Below are positions 17,487 through 26,228 of a DNA stretch of 64,000 nucleotides, one piece after another. Source of the DNA: Hylemonella sp. Lineage in GTDB: Bacteria > Pseudomonadota > Gammaproteobacteria > Burkholderiales > Burkholderiaceae_C. Both the position numbers and the translations under genes were made by a program. The stretch is from positions 1 through 64,000 of the forward strand of contig JAUXVI010000002.1 of NCBI GenBank assembly GCA_030680575.1, in the 5' to 3' direction. The first letter of the stretch is position 1; every line of letters starts with the position of its first letter. A model generated the notes under the pieces. It saw nothing but the letters and a program-made list of their open reading frames with translations, did not search any database and had not been told where the DNA came from.

Positions 17487-18571
17487 CGACCGCTTTGGAC
17501 CTCGACCGCTACCCGGCGCGCTGGTGGCACGCCATCGACGACGGCCGCCTGCAGTGCGACCTGTGCCCGCGCGACTGCAAGCTGCACGACGGCCAGCGCG
17601 GTGCCTGCTTCGTGCGCATGCGCGAAGGCGCGCAGATGATCCTGACCACCTATGGGCGCTCATCCGGCTTCTGCATCGATCCAATCGAAAAGAAACCGCT
17701 CAACCATTTCTACCCCGGCAGCAGCGTGCTGTCCTTCGGCACCGCCGGCTGCAACCTGGCCTGCAAGTTCTGCCAGAACTGGGACATCAGCAAGTCGCGC
17801 GACATGGACCGCCTGATGGACCAGGCCTCGCCCGAAGCCATCGCACAAGCGGCCGCTGAGTCGGGTTGCCGCAGCGTGGCCTTCACCTACAACGACCCGG
17901 TGATCTTTGCCGAGTACGCCATGGACGTGGCCGATGCCTGCCATGCGCGCGGCGTGCAGACGGTGGCCGTCACCGCCGGCTACATGCACGACCAGGCACG
18001 GCGCGAGTTCTACGCCAAGATGGACGCCGCCAACGTGGACCTGAAGGCCTTCAGCGACGACTTCTACTTCAAGCTCACCGGCTCGCACTTGCAGCCGGTG
18101 CTCGACACCCTGGTCTACCTCAAGCACGAGACCCAGGTCTGGTTCGAGATCACCACGCTGCTGATCCCGGGCCACAACGACTCGGACGAGGAAATCACGG
18201 CCATGTGCCGCTGGATCATGCGCGAACTCGGCCCCGGCGTGCCGCTGCATTTCTCGGCCTTCCACCCCGACCACAAGATGCCCGATGTGCCGGCTACGCC
18301 GGCCGCCACGCTGGTGCGCGCACGGCAGATTGCCTTGCAGCACGGCCTGCACTACGTCTACACTGGCAACGTGCGCCACCGCGAGGGCGACACCACGTAC
18401 TGCCCGCACTGCCAGGCCGCGCTGATCGAACGCGACTGGTACCAGATCGTGCAGTACCGCCTCACACCCGCGGGCCACTGCCCTGACTGCGGCACGGCAG
18501 TGGCGGGCCGTTTTGCCGAACAGGCCGGCAATTTCGGCCGCCGCCGCATTCCGATCGTGATGGGTGCCTGA
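17483..18571 (+). CDS. amrS: AmmeMemoRadiSam system radical SAM enzyme
   Basis: A 362-residue radical SAM protein. The [4Fe-4S]-SAM motif is 'CNLACKFCQNWD' (CxxxCxxC) near residue 95, preceded by an N-terminal cysteine group 'CDLCPRDCKL', and followed by a C-terminal zinc-ribbon-like pair ('YCPHCQA' and 'HCPDCGTA'). The PflA-like region 'TYNDPVIFAEYAMDVADACHARG' and 'DAANVDLKAFSDDFYFKLTG' is typical of the AmmeMemoRadiSam enzyme. ATGA overlap with amrA. The substrate is unknown; glycyl-radical-activase-like or tRNA/protein modification roles have been considered for the family. Confidence 0.92.
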   Translation: MTTALDLDRYPARWWHAIDDGRLQCDLCPRDCKLHDGQRGACFVRMREGAQMILTTYGRSSGFCIDPIEKKPLNHFYPGSSVLSFGTAGCNLACKFCQNWDISKSRDMDRLMDQASPEAIAQAAAESGCRSVAFTYNDPVIFAEYAMDVADACHARGVQTVAVTAGYMHDQARREFYAKMDAANVDLKAFSDDFYFKLTGSHLQPVLDTLVYLKHETQVWFEITTLLIPGHNDSDEEITAMCRWIMRELGPGVPLHFSAFHPDHKMPDVPATPAATLVRARQIALQHGLHYVYTGNVRHREGDTTYCPHCQAALIERDWYQIVQYRLTPAGHCPDCGTAVAGRFAEQAGNFGRRRIPIVMGA

Positions 18572-18597
18572 TGCTCAGCAACGCAGGAGGCCAGACC

Positions 18598-19251
18598 ATG
18601 ATGAAGCCGGCACTCGAACAGCTCGTCCACATTCCGGTGGACAACGTGCAGATCGAAGGCATGCTGGAGTTGCCGGCCAACGCCCAGGGCATCGTGCTGT
18701 TCGCGCACGGCAGCGGCAGCAGCCGCCACAGCCCCCGCAACAATTTCGTCGCCAAGGAACTGCATGCGCAGCACCTGGGCACCCTGCTGCTGGACCTGCT
18801 GACCATCGCCGAGGACCTGGACTACCAAACCCGTTTCGACATCCCGCTGCTGACGCACCGCCTGCTGGTGGCCACGCGCTGGGTCTTGCAGCACCCGGCA
18901 ACGCAGCGCCTGCCGATCGGCTACTTTGGTGCCAGCACCGGTGCCGCGGCCGCGCTGCAGGCAGCCGCCGCGGTCAGCGACACCATCAAGGCGGTGGTCT
19001 CGCGCGGCGGCCGTCCCGACCTGGCCGGGCATCACGACCTGGCCCGTGTGGCCGCGCCCACCCTGCTGCTCGTCGGCGGGCACGACCCCGAAGTGCTGGA
19101 ACTCAACCGCGAGGCCCATGCCCGGCTGCACTGCGAGAAGGAGCTGTCCGTCATTCCCGGTGCCACCCACCTGTTCGAGGAAGCCGGCACGCTGGAAGAG
19201 GTGACGCGCCAGGCCGCCGCCTGGTTCAGCCACCACCTGCGGGGGATCTGA
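18598..19251 (+). CDS. Alpha/beta hydrolase (dienelactone hydrolase-like)
   Basis: A 217-residue alpha/beta hydrolase with 'VLFAHGSGSSRHSPRN' (oxyanion region, residues about 30-45), the nucleophile elbow 'GYFGASTGAAAAL' (Ser near residue 110), an acid 'LVGGHDPEV' and the catalytic His in 'IPGATHLFEEAGT'. The AGGAGG at 18585-18590 is 7 bp before the ATG at 18598, so this start is preferred over 18571, which overlaps the radical SAM stop. It sits 26 bp after the AmmeMemoRadiSam genes, in the same direction. Proteins of this group are sometimes fused to a COG1926 phosphoribosyltransferase, and such a gene lies just beyond the next repeat, in convergent orientation. Confidence 0.85.
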   Translation: MMKPALEQLVHIPVDNVQIEGMLELPANAQGIVLFAHGSGSSRHSPRNNFVAKELHAQHLGTLLLDLLTIAEDLDYQTRFDIPLLTHRLLVATRWVLQHPATQRLPIGYFGASTGAAAALQAAAAVSDTIKAVVSRGGRPDLAGHHDLARVAAPTLLLVGGHDPEVLELNREAHARLHCEKELSVIPGATHLFEEAGTLEEVTRQAAAWFSHHLRGI

Positions 19252-19254
19252 CGA

Positions 19255-19349
19255 ACACCCCCAGGCTTGCTCGCTGCGCGTAGCCGCCACTCCCCTTGCA
19301 GGGGGCAACGCCAGTGGACCAGCAGAGCCGGTTCCACGGCGTTTCCCGG
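19255..19349. repeat. Intergenic repeat family, copy 1
   Basis: About 95 bp starting with ACCCCCAGGCTT and containing the hairpin core CCCCTTGCAGGGGG and a second hairpin around AGAGCCGG. It is the same element as at 23714-23810 and 26027-26125. It fills the gap after the alpha/beta hydrolase gene. Copies share the block order and most bases; this copy differs mainly in the first 40 bp. Confidence 0.85.
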
Positions 19350-19397
19350 TTAGACCGTTCGTTTGCCGCGGATCGCACTGAGTTAGTGCCCCTCACA

Positions 19398-20021
19398 CTA
19401 ATTCACCTTGAGCAGGGCGATGACTTCCTCGTCTTCCACCTGCGGGAAGTGGCGGTAGAACTGGCCCACCGCCTGGAAGAATTCCGGTGCTTGCAGGCAC
19501 ACCACCTCGTCGGCCATCTCACGCACTTTTGCCAGCGTGTCGGGCGGTGCCACCGGCACGGCACACACCAGCCTGGCTGGTTTTTGCTGGCGCAGGCCGT
19601 GCAGCGCCGCAATCATGGTGGCGCCGGTGGCCAGGCCGTCATCGATGACGATCACCGTGCGCCCGGCCGGGTCGATGTGCGGCCGCAGCGGCGTGTACTG
19701 GGCGCGTCGCTGGCGGATGGTCTCCAGTTGTTTGCGTTTTTCCTCGGCCAAGTGCTTGTCGTCGGCGCCCATGGATTCGGCAAAGGGCGCGATGTAGGTC
19801 CAGCCACTTTCATCGACCGAGCCGACGGCCAGCTCGGGCTGCCAGGGGGCGCGCAGCTTGCGCACCAGCACCACGTCGAAGTCGCCGTCGAGCCGCTCGG
19901 CAATCAACTTGGCCATGGGCACCGCGCCGCGCGGGATGGCCAGCACCAGAGGCTTGTGGCCTTGGTAGGCAGCCAATTTGACAGCCAGTTGCTCGGCTGC
20001 CTCCAGTCGATCACGGAACAT
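19398..20021 (-). CDS. Phosphoribosyltransferase (COG1926 family)
   Basis: A 207-residue phosphoribosyltransferase with the PRPP loop 'VIVIDDGLATGATM' near residue 122, an N-terminal 'FRDRLEAAEQLA' and 'LAIPRGAVPMAKLIAERL', the standard COG1926 pattern. The ATG at 20021 has GGGAGAG upstream on its strand. Substrate base is unknown. It faces the dienelactone hydrolase-like gene across a repeat copy and is divergent from the arginase, whose start is 27 bp away. Confidence 0.85.
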   Translation of the reverse strand: MFRDRLEAAEQLAVKLAAYQGHKPLVLAIPRGAVPMAKLIAERLDGDFDVVLVRKLRAPWQPELAVGSVDESGWTYIAPFAESMGADDKHLAEEKRKQLETIRQRRAQYTPLRPHIDPAGRTVIVIDDGLATGATMIAALHGLRQQKPARLVCAVPVAPPDTLAKVREMADEVVCLQAPEFFQAVGQFYRHFPQVEDEEVIALLKVN

Positions 20022-20047
20022 GGTGACTCTCCCGCAAAATAGCGAAC

Positions 20048-20959
20048 ATGCCGCCCGCCTTGTCACACGATATCACCCTCATCGGCGCCCCGACCGATGT
20101 GGGCGGCGGCCAGCCCGGTGCCGATCAAGGACCGCAGGCTCTGCGCGCGGCGGGTCTGGCCGCTGCCTTGCAGGCGCTTGGGCTGCAGGTGCATGACAGC
20201 GGCGACCTCAGCGGCCCAACCAACCCGCATCACCTGCCGCAAGACGGCTACCGCCATCTGGATGAAGTGATCGCCTGGAACCGGGTCGTGCACGATGCCG
20301 TCGCCCGCTCCCTGGCGCAGGGCCGGCTGCCGATCCTGCTCGGTGGCGACCACAGCCTGGCCATCGGCTCGATCAGCGCGGTGGCTCGCCATTGCCGTGC
20401 GGTCGGCAAACGCTTGCGTGTGCTCTGGCTCGACGCCCATGCCGACTGCAACAGCCGGCGTACCAGCCCCAGTGCCAACCTGCATGGCATGCCGCTGGCC
20501 TGCCTGCGCGGCGTTGGCCCGCCGGCGCTCACGCACCTGAGCGGCCAGGTGCCGGCCCTGCACGCCGATACCGTGTGGCAGGTCGGCGTGCGCAGCGTGG
20601 ACGCCGGCGAAGTTGATCTGGTCCACCAACTCGGCCTGACGGTCTTCGATATGCAGGCCCTGCACACGCTCGGCATGCGCGAAGTGATGACCCGCGCCTT
20701 GGCCGGCATGGACGAATTGACCCATCTGCATGTGAGCTTCGACGTCGACTTTCTCGACCCCGGCATCGCGCCCGGCGTCGCCACCACGGTGCGCGATGGC
20801 CCCAATCTGTTGGAAGCGCAACTGTGCATGCGCATGATCGCCGCCAGCGGCCGGCTCGGCTCGCTCGACGTGGTGGAGCTCAACCCGATACTGGATGAGC
20901 ACCAGCGCACGGCCGACCTGGCAGTCACGCTGATCACCACACTGCTTGCCCCGCCGTGA
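20048..20959 (+). CDS. rocF: Arginase
   Basis: Hydrolyses arginine to ornithine and urea. The 303-residue protein carries the binuclear Mn ligands of the ureohydrolase fold: 'GGDHS' (about residue 100), 'LDAHADCNS' (about 127), and 'SFDVDFLDPGIAPG' (about 232), and the arginase-specific N terminus 'LIGAPTDVGGGQPGADQGPQALR'. The 'DAHAD.N' and the C-terminal 'DVVELNPILDE' favour arginase over agmatinase. Divergent from the COG1926 gene and convergent with the UbiA gene. Confidence 0.93.
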   Translation: MPPALSHDITLIGAPTDVGGGQPGADQGPQALRAAGLAAALQALGLQVHDSGDLSGPTNPHHLPQDGYRHLDEVIAWNRVVHDAVARSLAQGRLPILLGGDHSLAIGSISAVARHCRAVGKRLRVLWLDAHADCNSRRTSPSANLHGMPLACLRGVGPPALTHLSGQVPALHADTVWQVGVRSVDAGEVDLVHQLGLTVFDMQALHTLGMREVMTRALAGMDELTHLHVSFDVDFLDPGIAPGVATTVRDGPNLLEAQLCMRMIAASGRLGSLDVVELNPILDEHQRTADLAVTLITTLLAPP

Positions 20960-20998
20960 CAGCACCACGGCCGTCACCTGACGGCTGCCGCAAACGCG

Positions 20999-21901
20999 TC
21001 AGCCTAGGCGCCAGGACATGGCGGCCACGGCCATGAACAGCGGCGCGGCCAGAACCACCACCACATTGAGGATCATGGCCGGCAGCAGACGGTCGGGCTC
21101 GTCGTCGTAACGCAGCAGCCAGCGCCCCATGGGCCAGGCCAGAACCATCGGCGCCAGCCCCCACAAACTGGCCGCCGGCAGCCAGCGCAACACAACGGCG
21201 GCCAGCAGCCCGGCCGCCGCCAGAGTATGCAGGACCAGCACCAGCCGTGCCGCCCAGGGCCGGCCATGCACGATGACCAGATTGCGCCGGCCCACCGCCC
21301 GGTCCGCCTCGCGGTCGGGAAACTGGTTGAGCAGCAGCAGCGCACTGGCCAAGCAGCCCGGTACCCAGGAAGCGGCCAGCGCCGCGCCCAGGTTGTGACC
21401 ACCCAGGGCCACATGCGTGCCCGCCACCATCAGCGGCCCCACGCCCAGCCCCGGCGCCAGCAGGCACAGCAAGGGGTGGCGCGTGAGCCAGGGGGTGTAC
21501 AACAGCACCAGCAGCACGCCGGCCAGACCGATGGGCAGGATGGCCCAGCCGCGCAGGCGCAGCACCTCCCACCCCACGGCCAGCGTCAGCCCCAGCGCCA
21601 GCAACCCCACCACCAGCACGGCGCTGGCCCACTGCGGGTGCGCCGGCAGCGCCCCACTGCCGCCGGAGAACGGCGTGCGCCGCGTGGTGGCATCCAGCCC
21701 ACTGCGGAAATCGGCGTATTCGTTGAGCATGTTGACGCTGATGTGGGCACACAGTGCGCCCACCGCCACCTTGGCCAGCAATGCGCCGTCCAGCGGCATG
21801 CCGATGCGCCAGACCGTGGCCAGGCCCAGCAACAGGCAAGCCAGGGTCAGCAGCAGAAACGGCAGGCGCGCGGTATCGCGCAGCACAGTCAACAAAACCA
21901 T
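20999..21901 (-). CDS. UbiA/MenA-family prenyltransferase
   Basis: A 300-residue polytopic protein of about nine hydrophobic segments. The prenyl-diphosphate motifs are 'NMLNEYADFRSGLD' (about residue 50-63, NDxxDxxxD type) and 'LNQFPDREADRAVG' (second Asp-rich motif, about 185). This matches the MenA-like branch that prenylates 1,4-dihydroxy-2-naphthoate or related aromatics. Since most Burkholderiales use ubiquinone, and no men genes are near, the function of this paralogue is uncertain. It lies downstream of yggS with 16 bp between, probably in one operon. Confidence 0.8.
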   Translation of the reverse strand: MVLLTVLRDTARLPFLLLTLACLLLGLATVWRIGMPLDGALLAKVAVGALCAHISVNMLNEYADFRSGLDATTRRTPFSGGSGALPAHPQWASAVLVVGLLALGLTLAVGWEVLRLRGWAILPIGLAGVLLVLLYTPWLTRHPLLCLLAPGLGVGPLMVAGTHVALGGHNLGAALAASWVPGCLASALLLLNQFPDREADRAVGRRNLVIVHGRPWAARLVLVLHTLAAAGLLAAVVLRWLPAASLWGLAPMVLAWPMGRWLLRYDDEPDRLLPAMILNVVVVLAAPLFMAVAAMSWRLG

Positions 21902-21917
21902 GACGGTCGTTTTTCCG

Positions 21918-22616
21918 TCAGGTGGCCGCGGCGTAACTGCGGCCACCAAAGATGGCCGTGCCCACACGCACCAGCGTGCTGCCGGCATCAATGGCCGCTT
22001 CCAAATCGGCCGTCATGCCCATGGACAGGGTGTCCAGCGCCAGGCCGTCCGCCTTTATTTGGTCAAACAAGGCCTTGGCCCTCATGAATACGGCGCGGGC
22101 AGCTATGAAATTAGGAGCAGGCTCCGGAATACACATCAGGCCGCGCAAGCGCAGCCGCGGCAGCGCGGCAAGCTCGCGCGCCAGCGCCAGGGCCTCAGCC
22201 GGCAGCACACCGGACTTCGTGGGGCCGCCATCGACGTTGACCTGGATGCAGACCTGCAACGGCGGCAGTTCAGGCGGCCGCTGCTCGCTCAGGCGCTGGG
22301 CAATCTTCAGCCGGTCCACCGTGTGGGCCCAGGCGAAGTGCTGCGCCACCAGCCGCGTCTTGTTGCTCTGGATCGGGCCGATGCAGTGCCACTCCAGCGG
22401 CAGATGGCTCAAAGTCGCCATCTTCTCGACCGCTTCCTGGATGTAGTTCTCGCCAAATGCCGTCTGCCCCGCGGCATGCGCCTCGGCCACGGCGTCGGGG
22501 CCGAAGGTCTTGGACACCGCCAGCAGGCGGACATCACCCGGCTCACGCCCGGCCGCAAGACATGCGGCGGCGATGCGCTTACGAACGGTTTCGAGGTTGG
22601 CGGCAATCGTGGTCAT
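21918..22616 (-). CDS. yggS: YggS-family pyridoxal-phosphate homeostasis protein
   Basis: A 232-residue PLP-binding barrel protein of the YggS/PLPBP family, which buffers cellular PLP and affects amino-acid and vitamin B6 homeostasis; no catalysis is established. The PLP Lys is in 'LLAVSKTFG' (about residue 36), with 'GENYIQEAVEKM', 'WHCIGPIQSNK', 'NVDGGPTKSGV' and 'LSMGMTADLEAAI', all family hallmarks. Divergent from pilT, the order typical of proteobacteria. Confidence 0.93.
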   Translation of the reverse strand: MTTIAANLETVRKRIAAACLAAGREPGDVRLLAVSKTFGPDAVAEAHAAGQTAFGENYIQEAVEKMATLSHLPLEWHCIGPIQSNKTRLVAQHFAWAHTVDRLKIAQRLSEQRPPELPPLQVCIQVNVDGGPTKSGVLPAEALALARELAALPRLRLRGLMCIPEPAPNFIAARAVFMRAKALFDQIKADGLALDTLSMGMTADLEAAIDAGSTLVRVGTAIFGGRSYAAAT

Positions 22617-22662
22617 AATTGCCCAAGCGTATCAAAAGACGTCTTCAAAGATAGAGGGACTC

Positions 22663-23706
22663 GTGGACATTACCCAACTGCTGGCCTTCAGCGTCAAGAA
22701 CAAGGCGTCCGACCTGCACCTGTCGGCCGGCCTGCCACCCATGATCCGTGTGCATGGCGATGTGCGCCGCATCAATGTGGAGCCGTTGGACCACAAGCAG
22801 GTCCACGCCATGGTGTACGACATCATGAACGACACCCAGCGCAAGAACTACGAAGAGTTCCTGGAAGTCGACTTTTCCTTCGAGATCGACGGTCTGGCGC
22901 GCTTTCGTGTCAACGCCTTCAACCACCAGCGCGGTTCCGGCGCCGTCTTTCGTACCATTCCGAGCAAGATCCTGACGCTGGAACAGCTCAACGCGCCCAA
23001 GATCTTTGCCGATCTGGCACTGAAACCCCGCGGTCTGGTGCTGGTCACCGGCCCCACCGGCTCGGGCAAGTCGACCACGCTGGCGGCCATGGTCAACTAC
23101 CTCAATGAAACCGAATACGGCCACATCCTGACGGTGGAAGACCCGATCGAATTCGTGCACGAGTCGAAGAAGTGCCTGATCAACCAGCGCGAGGTCGGGC
23201 CGCACACCCTGAGCTTCGCCGCGGCCCTGAAGTCGGCATTGCGCGAAGACCCTGACGCCATCCTGGTCGGTGAAATGCGCGATCTGGAAACCATCCGCCT
23301 GGCCATGACGGCGGCCGAAACCGGCCACCTGGTGTTCGGCACGCTGCACACCTCCAGCGCCGCCAAGACCATCGACCGCATCATTGACGTGTTTCCCTCC
23401 GAAGAAAAGGAAATGGTGCGCGCCATGCTGTCGGAGTCCCTGCAGGCGGTGATTTCGCAGACGTTGTGCAAGACCAAGGACGGTCAGGGGCGCGTCGCGG
23501 CGCACGAGATCATGATCGGCACGCCGGCCATCCGTAACCTGATCCGCGAAGCCAAGGTGGCGCAGATGTACTCCAGCATCCAGACTGGCAACAACGTGGG
23601 CATGCAGACGCTGGACCAGAACCTGACCGAGCTGGTCAAGCGCAACCTGATCAGCCCGGCCGAGGCGCGCGGCAAGGCCAAGATCCCAGAGAACTTCCCC
23701 GGCTGA
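22663..23706 (+). CDS. pilT: Type IV pilus retraction ATPase PilT
   Basis: Hexameric ATPase that retracts type IV pili, driving twitching and DNA uptake. The 347-residue protein has Walker A 'GPTGSGKST' (about 130), an Asp box 'TVEDPIEFVH', Walker B 'ILVGEMRDLETI', a His box 'GTLHTSSAAKTI', and the PilT-specific 'AIRNLIREAKVAQMYS' motif. The start is a GTG (22663) with AGAGGGA upstream; the in-frame ATG further upstream is antisense to yggS. Followed by pilU after a repeat element. Confidence 0.96.
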   Translation: MDITQLLAFSVKNKASDLHLSAGLPPMIRVHGDVRRINVEPLDHKQVHAMVYDIMNDTQRKNYEEFLEVDFSFEIDGLARFRVNAFNHQRGSGAVFRTIPSKILTLEQLNAPKIFADLALKPRGLVLVTGPTGSGKSTTLAAMVNYLNETEYGHILTVEDPIEFVHESKKCLINQREVGPHTLSFAAALKSALREDPDAILVGEMRDLETIRLAMTAAETGHLVFGTLHTSSAAKTIDRIIDVFPSEEKEMVRAMLSESLQAVISQTLCKTKDGQGRVAAHEIMIGTPAIRNLIREAKVAQMYSSIQTGNNVGMQTLDQNLTELVKRNLISPAEARGKAKIPENFPG

Positions 23707-23713
23707 CTATGGC

Positions 23714-23810
23714 GCACCCCCAGGCTGCGCGCACTGCGTGTCGCTTCGCCACCCCCCTTGCAGGGGGCAACGCCAGCAGTCCGGCAAAGCCGGTCCTGCG
23801 GTGTTTCCCG
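23714..23810. repeat. Intergenic repeat family, copy 2
   Basis: Same element as at 19255 and 26027, here between pilT and pilU: CACCCCCAGGCTGCGCGCACTGCG..., the CCCCCTTGCAGGGGG hairpin, and an inverted repeat around GGCAAAGCC. It lies between two genes transcribed in the same direction, so it is not limited to operon ends. Confidence 0.85.
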
Positions 23811-23847
23811 TCTTGCGAAACCCTACGCTGAAGAAGGAGGTGCTCTC

Positions 23848-24984
23848 ATGGAGCGCGATCAAGCAACGAAATTCATCAACGATCTGCTCAAGCTGATGAT
23901 CAGCCGCAATGGCAGCGACCTGTTCATCACGGCCGACTTTCCGCCTGCCATCAAGGTCGACGGCAAGGTCACCAAGGTGTCGCCGCAGCCGCTGAGTGGC
24001 GCGCATACCCTGGCGCTGGCGCGCTCGATCATGAACGACAAGCAGGTAGCCGAGTTCGAGCGCACCAAGGAGTGCAACTTCGCCATCTCGCCGCCGGGCG
24101 TCGGGCGCTTTCGTGCCAACGCCTTCATACAACAGGGCAAGGTCGGCATGGTGCTGCGTGTCATTCCCTCGCTGTTGCCCACCATCGACACGCTGGGGGT
24201 GCCGCAGGTACTGAAGGAAGTGGTGCTGGCCAAACGCGGCCTGTGCATCCTGGTCGGCGCCACCGGCTCCGGCAAATCCACCACCCTGGCCGCCATGGTG
24301 GACTGGCGCAACGAAAACTCCTATGGCCACATCATCACCATCGAGGACCCGGTGGAGTTCGTGCACCCGCACAAGAACTGCGTGGTGACGCAGCGCGAGG
24401 TCGGGCTGGACACCGACAGCTGGGAAATCGCCCTCAAGAACACGCTGCGCCAGGCGCCCGATGTGATTTTGATGGGCGAGATCCGCGACCGTGAGACCAT
24501 GGAACACGCGGTGGCCTTTGCCGAAACCGGCCACCTGTGCCTGGCCACGCTGCACGCCAACAGCGCCAACCAGGCGCTGGACCGCATCATCAACTTCTTC
24601 CCCGAAGAACGCCGCCCGCAACTTTTGATGGACCTCTCGCTCAACCTGCGCGCGCTGGTCTCGCAGCGTCTGGTGCCGAAGCAGGACGGCAAGGGCCGGG
24701 CTGCGGCGGTCGAGGTGATGCTCAACACGCCGCTGATCTCTGACCTGATCTTCAAGGGTGAAGTCGCCGAGATCAAGGAGATCATGAAAAAGAGCCGCCA
24801 GCTCGGCATGCAGACCTTCGATCAGGCGTTGTTCGATGCCTACGAGAACAACATCATCAGCTACGAAGATGCCCTGCGCAACGCCGACTCGCTCAACGAC
24901 CTGCGTCTTCAGATCAAGCTCAACAGCCAGCGCGGCAAGTCGCAGGACTTGAGCGCAGGCACCGAAAACCTCGCCATCGTTTGA
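23848..24984 (+). CDS. pilU: PilT/PilU-type twitching motility ATPase PilU
   Basis: A 378-residue PilT paralogue that works with PilT to retract pili under load. Walker A 'GATGSGKSTTLAAMV' (about residue 136), Walker B 'VILMGEIRDRETM', His box 'ATLHANSANQAL'. It lacks the 'AIRNLIRE' motif of PilT and has the longer C-terminal tail (after 'MQTFDQALFDAY') typical of PilU. AAGGAGG at 23834-23840 supports the ATG at 23848. Confidence 0.94.
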   Translation: MERDQATKFINDLLKLMISRNGSDLFITADFPPAIKVDGKVTKVSPQPLSGAHTLALARSIMNDKQVAEFERTKECNFAISPPGVGRFRANAFIQQGKVGMVLRVIPSLLPTIDTLGVPQVLKEVVLAKRGLCILVGATGSGKSTTLAAMVDWRNENSYGHIITIEDPVEFVHPHKNCVVTQREVGLDTDSWEIALKNTLRQAPDVILMGEIRDRETMEHAVAFAETGHLCLATLHANSANQALDRIINFFPEERRPQLLMDLSLNLRALVSQRLVPKQDGKGRAAAVEVMLNTPLISDLIFKGEVAEIKEIMKKSRQLGMQTFDQALFDAYENNIISYEDALRNADSLNDLRLQIKLNSQRGKSQDLSAGTENLAIV

Positions 24985-25123
24985 GGGCCACTGGCGTAGG
25001 TACGTAGCGGCGCGACGAAACCGACCACCCCTTCTCACGTACCATCTCGTCCGTTGCGGGTGTCCGTCACCCGCGCCTTGCGCCGCATCCCGCTCGCAAG
25101 GCCACATCACTTTTGGAGACATC

Positions 25124-26026
25124 ATGGGCAGCACCAACCCCAAAACCTACGACGCCACGCCCGCGCGCAAGGTCGCCTTTCTCGGCCTCGGCGTCATGGG
25201 CTACCCGATGGCCGGGCATCTGGCACGGGCCGGCCATGCGGTCACCGTCTACAACCGTACACCGGCCAAGGCCCAGGCCTGGGCCGCAGAATTTGGCGGC
25301 CAGCATGCGGCGACACCGCGCGAAGCAGCAGCGGGGGCCGACTTCATCTTCGCCTGCGTCGGCAACGACGATGACCTGCGCAGCATCACGCTGGGCGCCG
25401 ACGGTGCCTTTGCCGGCATGGCCCCCGGTGCCATCTTCGTCGACCACACCACCGCGTCGGCCGAGGTGGCGCGCGAGTTGGCGACGGCAGCGCGCCAGAT
25501 CGGCCTTCAGTTCATCGACGCGCCGGTGTCGGGCGGCCAGGCCGGTGCCCAAAATGGCATGCTGACCGTGATGTGCGGCGGCGACCCGAAAGCTTTTGAC
25601 GCTGCCAAGCCAGTGGCCATGGCCTTCTCGCGCGCCTTCACCCTGATGGGCGCCAGCGGCGCTGGCCAGCTGACCAAGATGGTGAACCAGATCTGCATTG
25701 CCGGGCTGGTACAGGGCCTGAGCGAAGCCATTGCCTTCGGCCAGAACGCCGGCCTGGACATGCTGCAGGTGCTCGACGTCATCGGCAAGGGCGCTGCGCA
25801 AAGCTGGCAACTCGACAACCGCGGCAAGACCATGGTGGCAGACCAGTTCGACTTCGGTTTTGCGGTGGACTGGATGCGCAAGGACCTCGGCCTGGTGCTG
25901 GAAGAAGCCAAGCGCAACGGCTCGCGTCTGCCGGTCACGGCACTGGTGGACCAGTTCTATGCCGACATCCAGCAGATGGGTGGCCAGCGCTGGGACACCT
26001 CCAGCCTGATCAAGCGGCTGAAATAG
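25124..26026 (+). CDS. NAD(P)-dependent beta-hydroxyacid dehydrogenase (3-hydroxyisobutyrate dehydrogenase family)
   Basis: A 300-residue two-domain dehydrogenase. N-terminal Rossmann fold 'FLGLGVMGYPMAGHL' with GxGxxG (about residue 18), then 'DAPVSGGQAGAQNGMLTVMCGG' and the catalytic Lys in 'GAGQLTKMVNQICIAG' (about 185). The family oxidises 3-hydroxyisobutyrate, tartronate semialdehyde and related acids. It follows pilU in the same direction after a gap of about 140 bp, a neighbourhood often seen in Burkholderiales. Substrate unresolved. Confidence 0.88.
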   Translation: MGSTNPKTYDATPARKVAFLGLGVMGYPMAGHLARAGHAVTVYNRTPAKAQAWAAEFGGQHAATPREAAAGADFIFACVGNDDDLRSITLGADGAFAGMAPGAIFVDHTTASAEVARELATAARQIGLQFIDAPVSGGQAGAQNGMLTVMCGGDPKAFDAAKPVAMAFSRAFTLMGASGAGQLTKMVNQICIAGLVQGLSEAIAFGQNAGLDMLQVLDVIGKGAAQSWQLDNRGKTMVADQFDFGFAVDWMRKDLGLVLEEAKRNGSRLPVTALVDQFYADIQQMGGQRWDTSSLIKRLK

Positions 26027-26125
26027 CACACCCCCAGGCTTCGCGCACTTCGTGTCGCTACGCCACCCCCCTTGCAGGGGGCAACGCCAGTGGACCGGCA
26101 AAGCCGGTTCCACGGCGTTCCCCGA
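26027..26125. repeat. Intergenic repeat family, copy 3
   Basis: Third copy of the ~95-bp element, starting directly after the dehydrogenase stop codon. It shows the fullest form: CCCCCCTTGCAGGGGGC hairpin followed by ACCGGCAAAGCCGGT, a second perfect hairpin, and GGTTCCACGGCGTT. It is closest to copy 1 in its 3' half. Confidence 0.85.
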
Positions 26126-26180
26126 CTAGATTGCTTCGTGCGTTGTCAACCTGCGACGCGCACCATAGAAGCGCTGAAAC

Positions 26181-26208
26181 AAACAAGGCGCCCGCAGGCG
26201 CCTTGTTT
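26181..26208. terminator. Strong bidirectional hairpin terminator
   Basis: A perfect 12-bp stem (AAACAAGGCGCC / GGCGCCTTGTTT) with a CGCA loop, flanked by A-rich and T-rich sides. It lies between the convergent dehydrogenase and dolP genes and can serve both strands. Confidence 0.85.
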
Positions 26209-26228
26209 ATTTCTGGATCACTGAAGAT

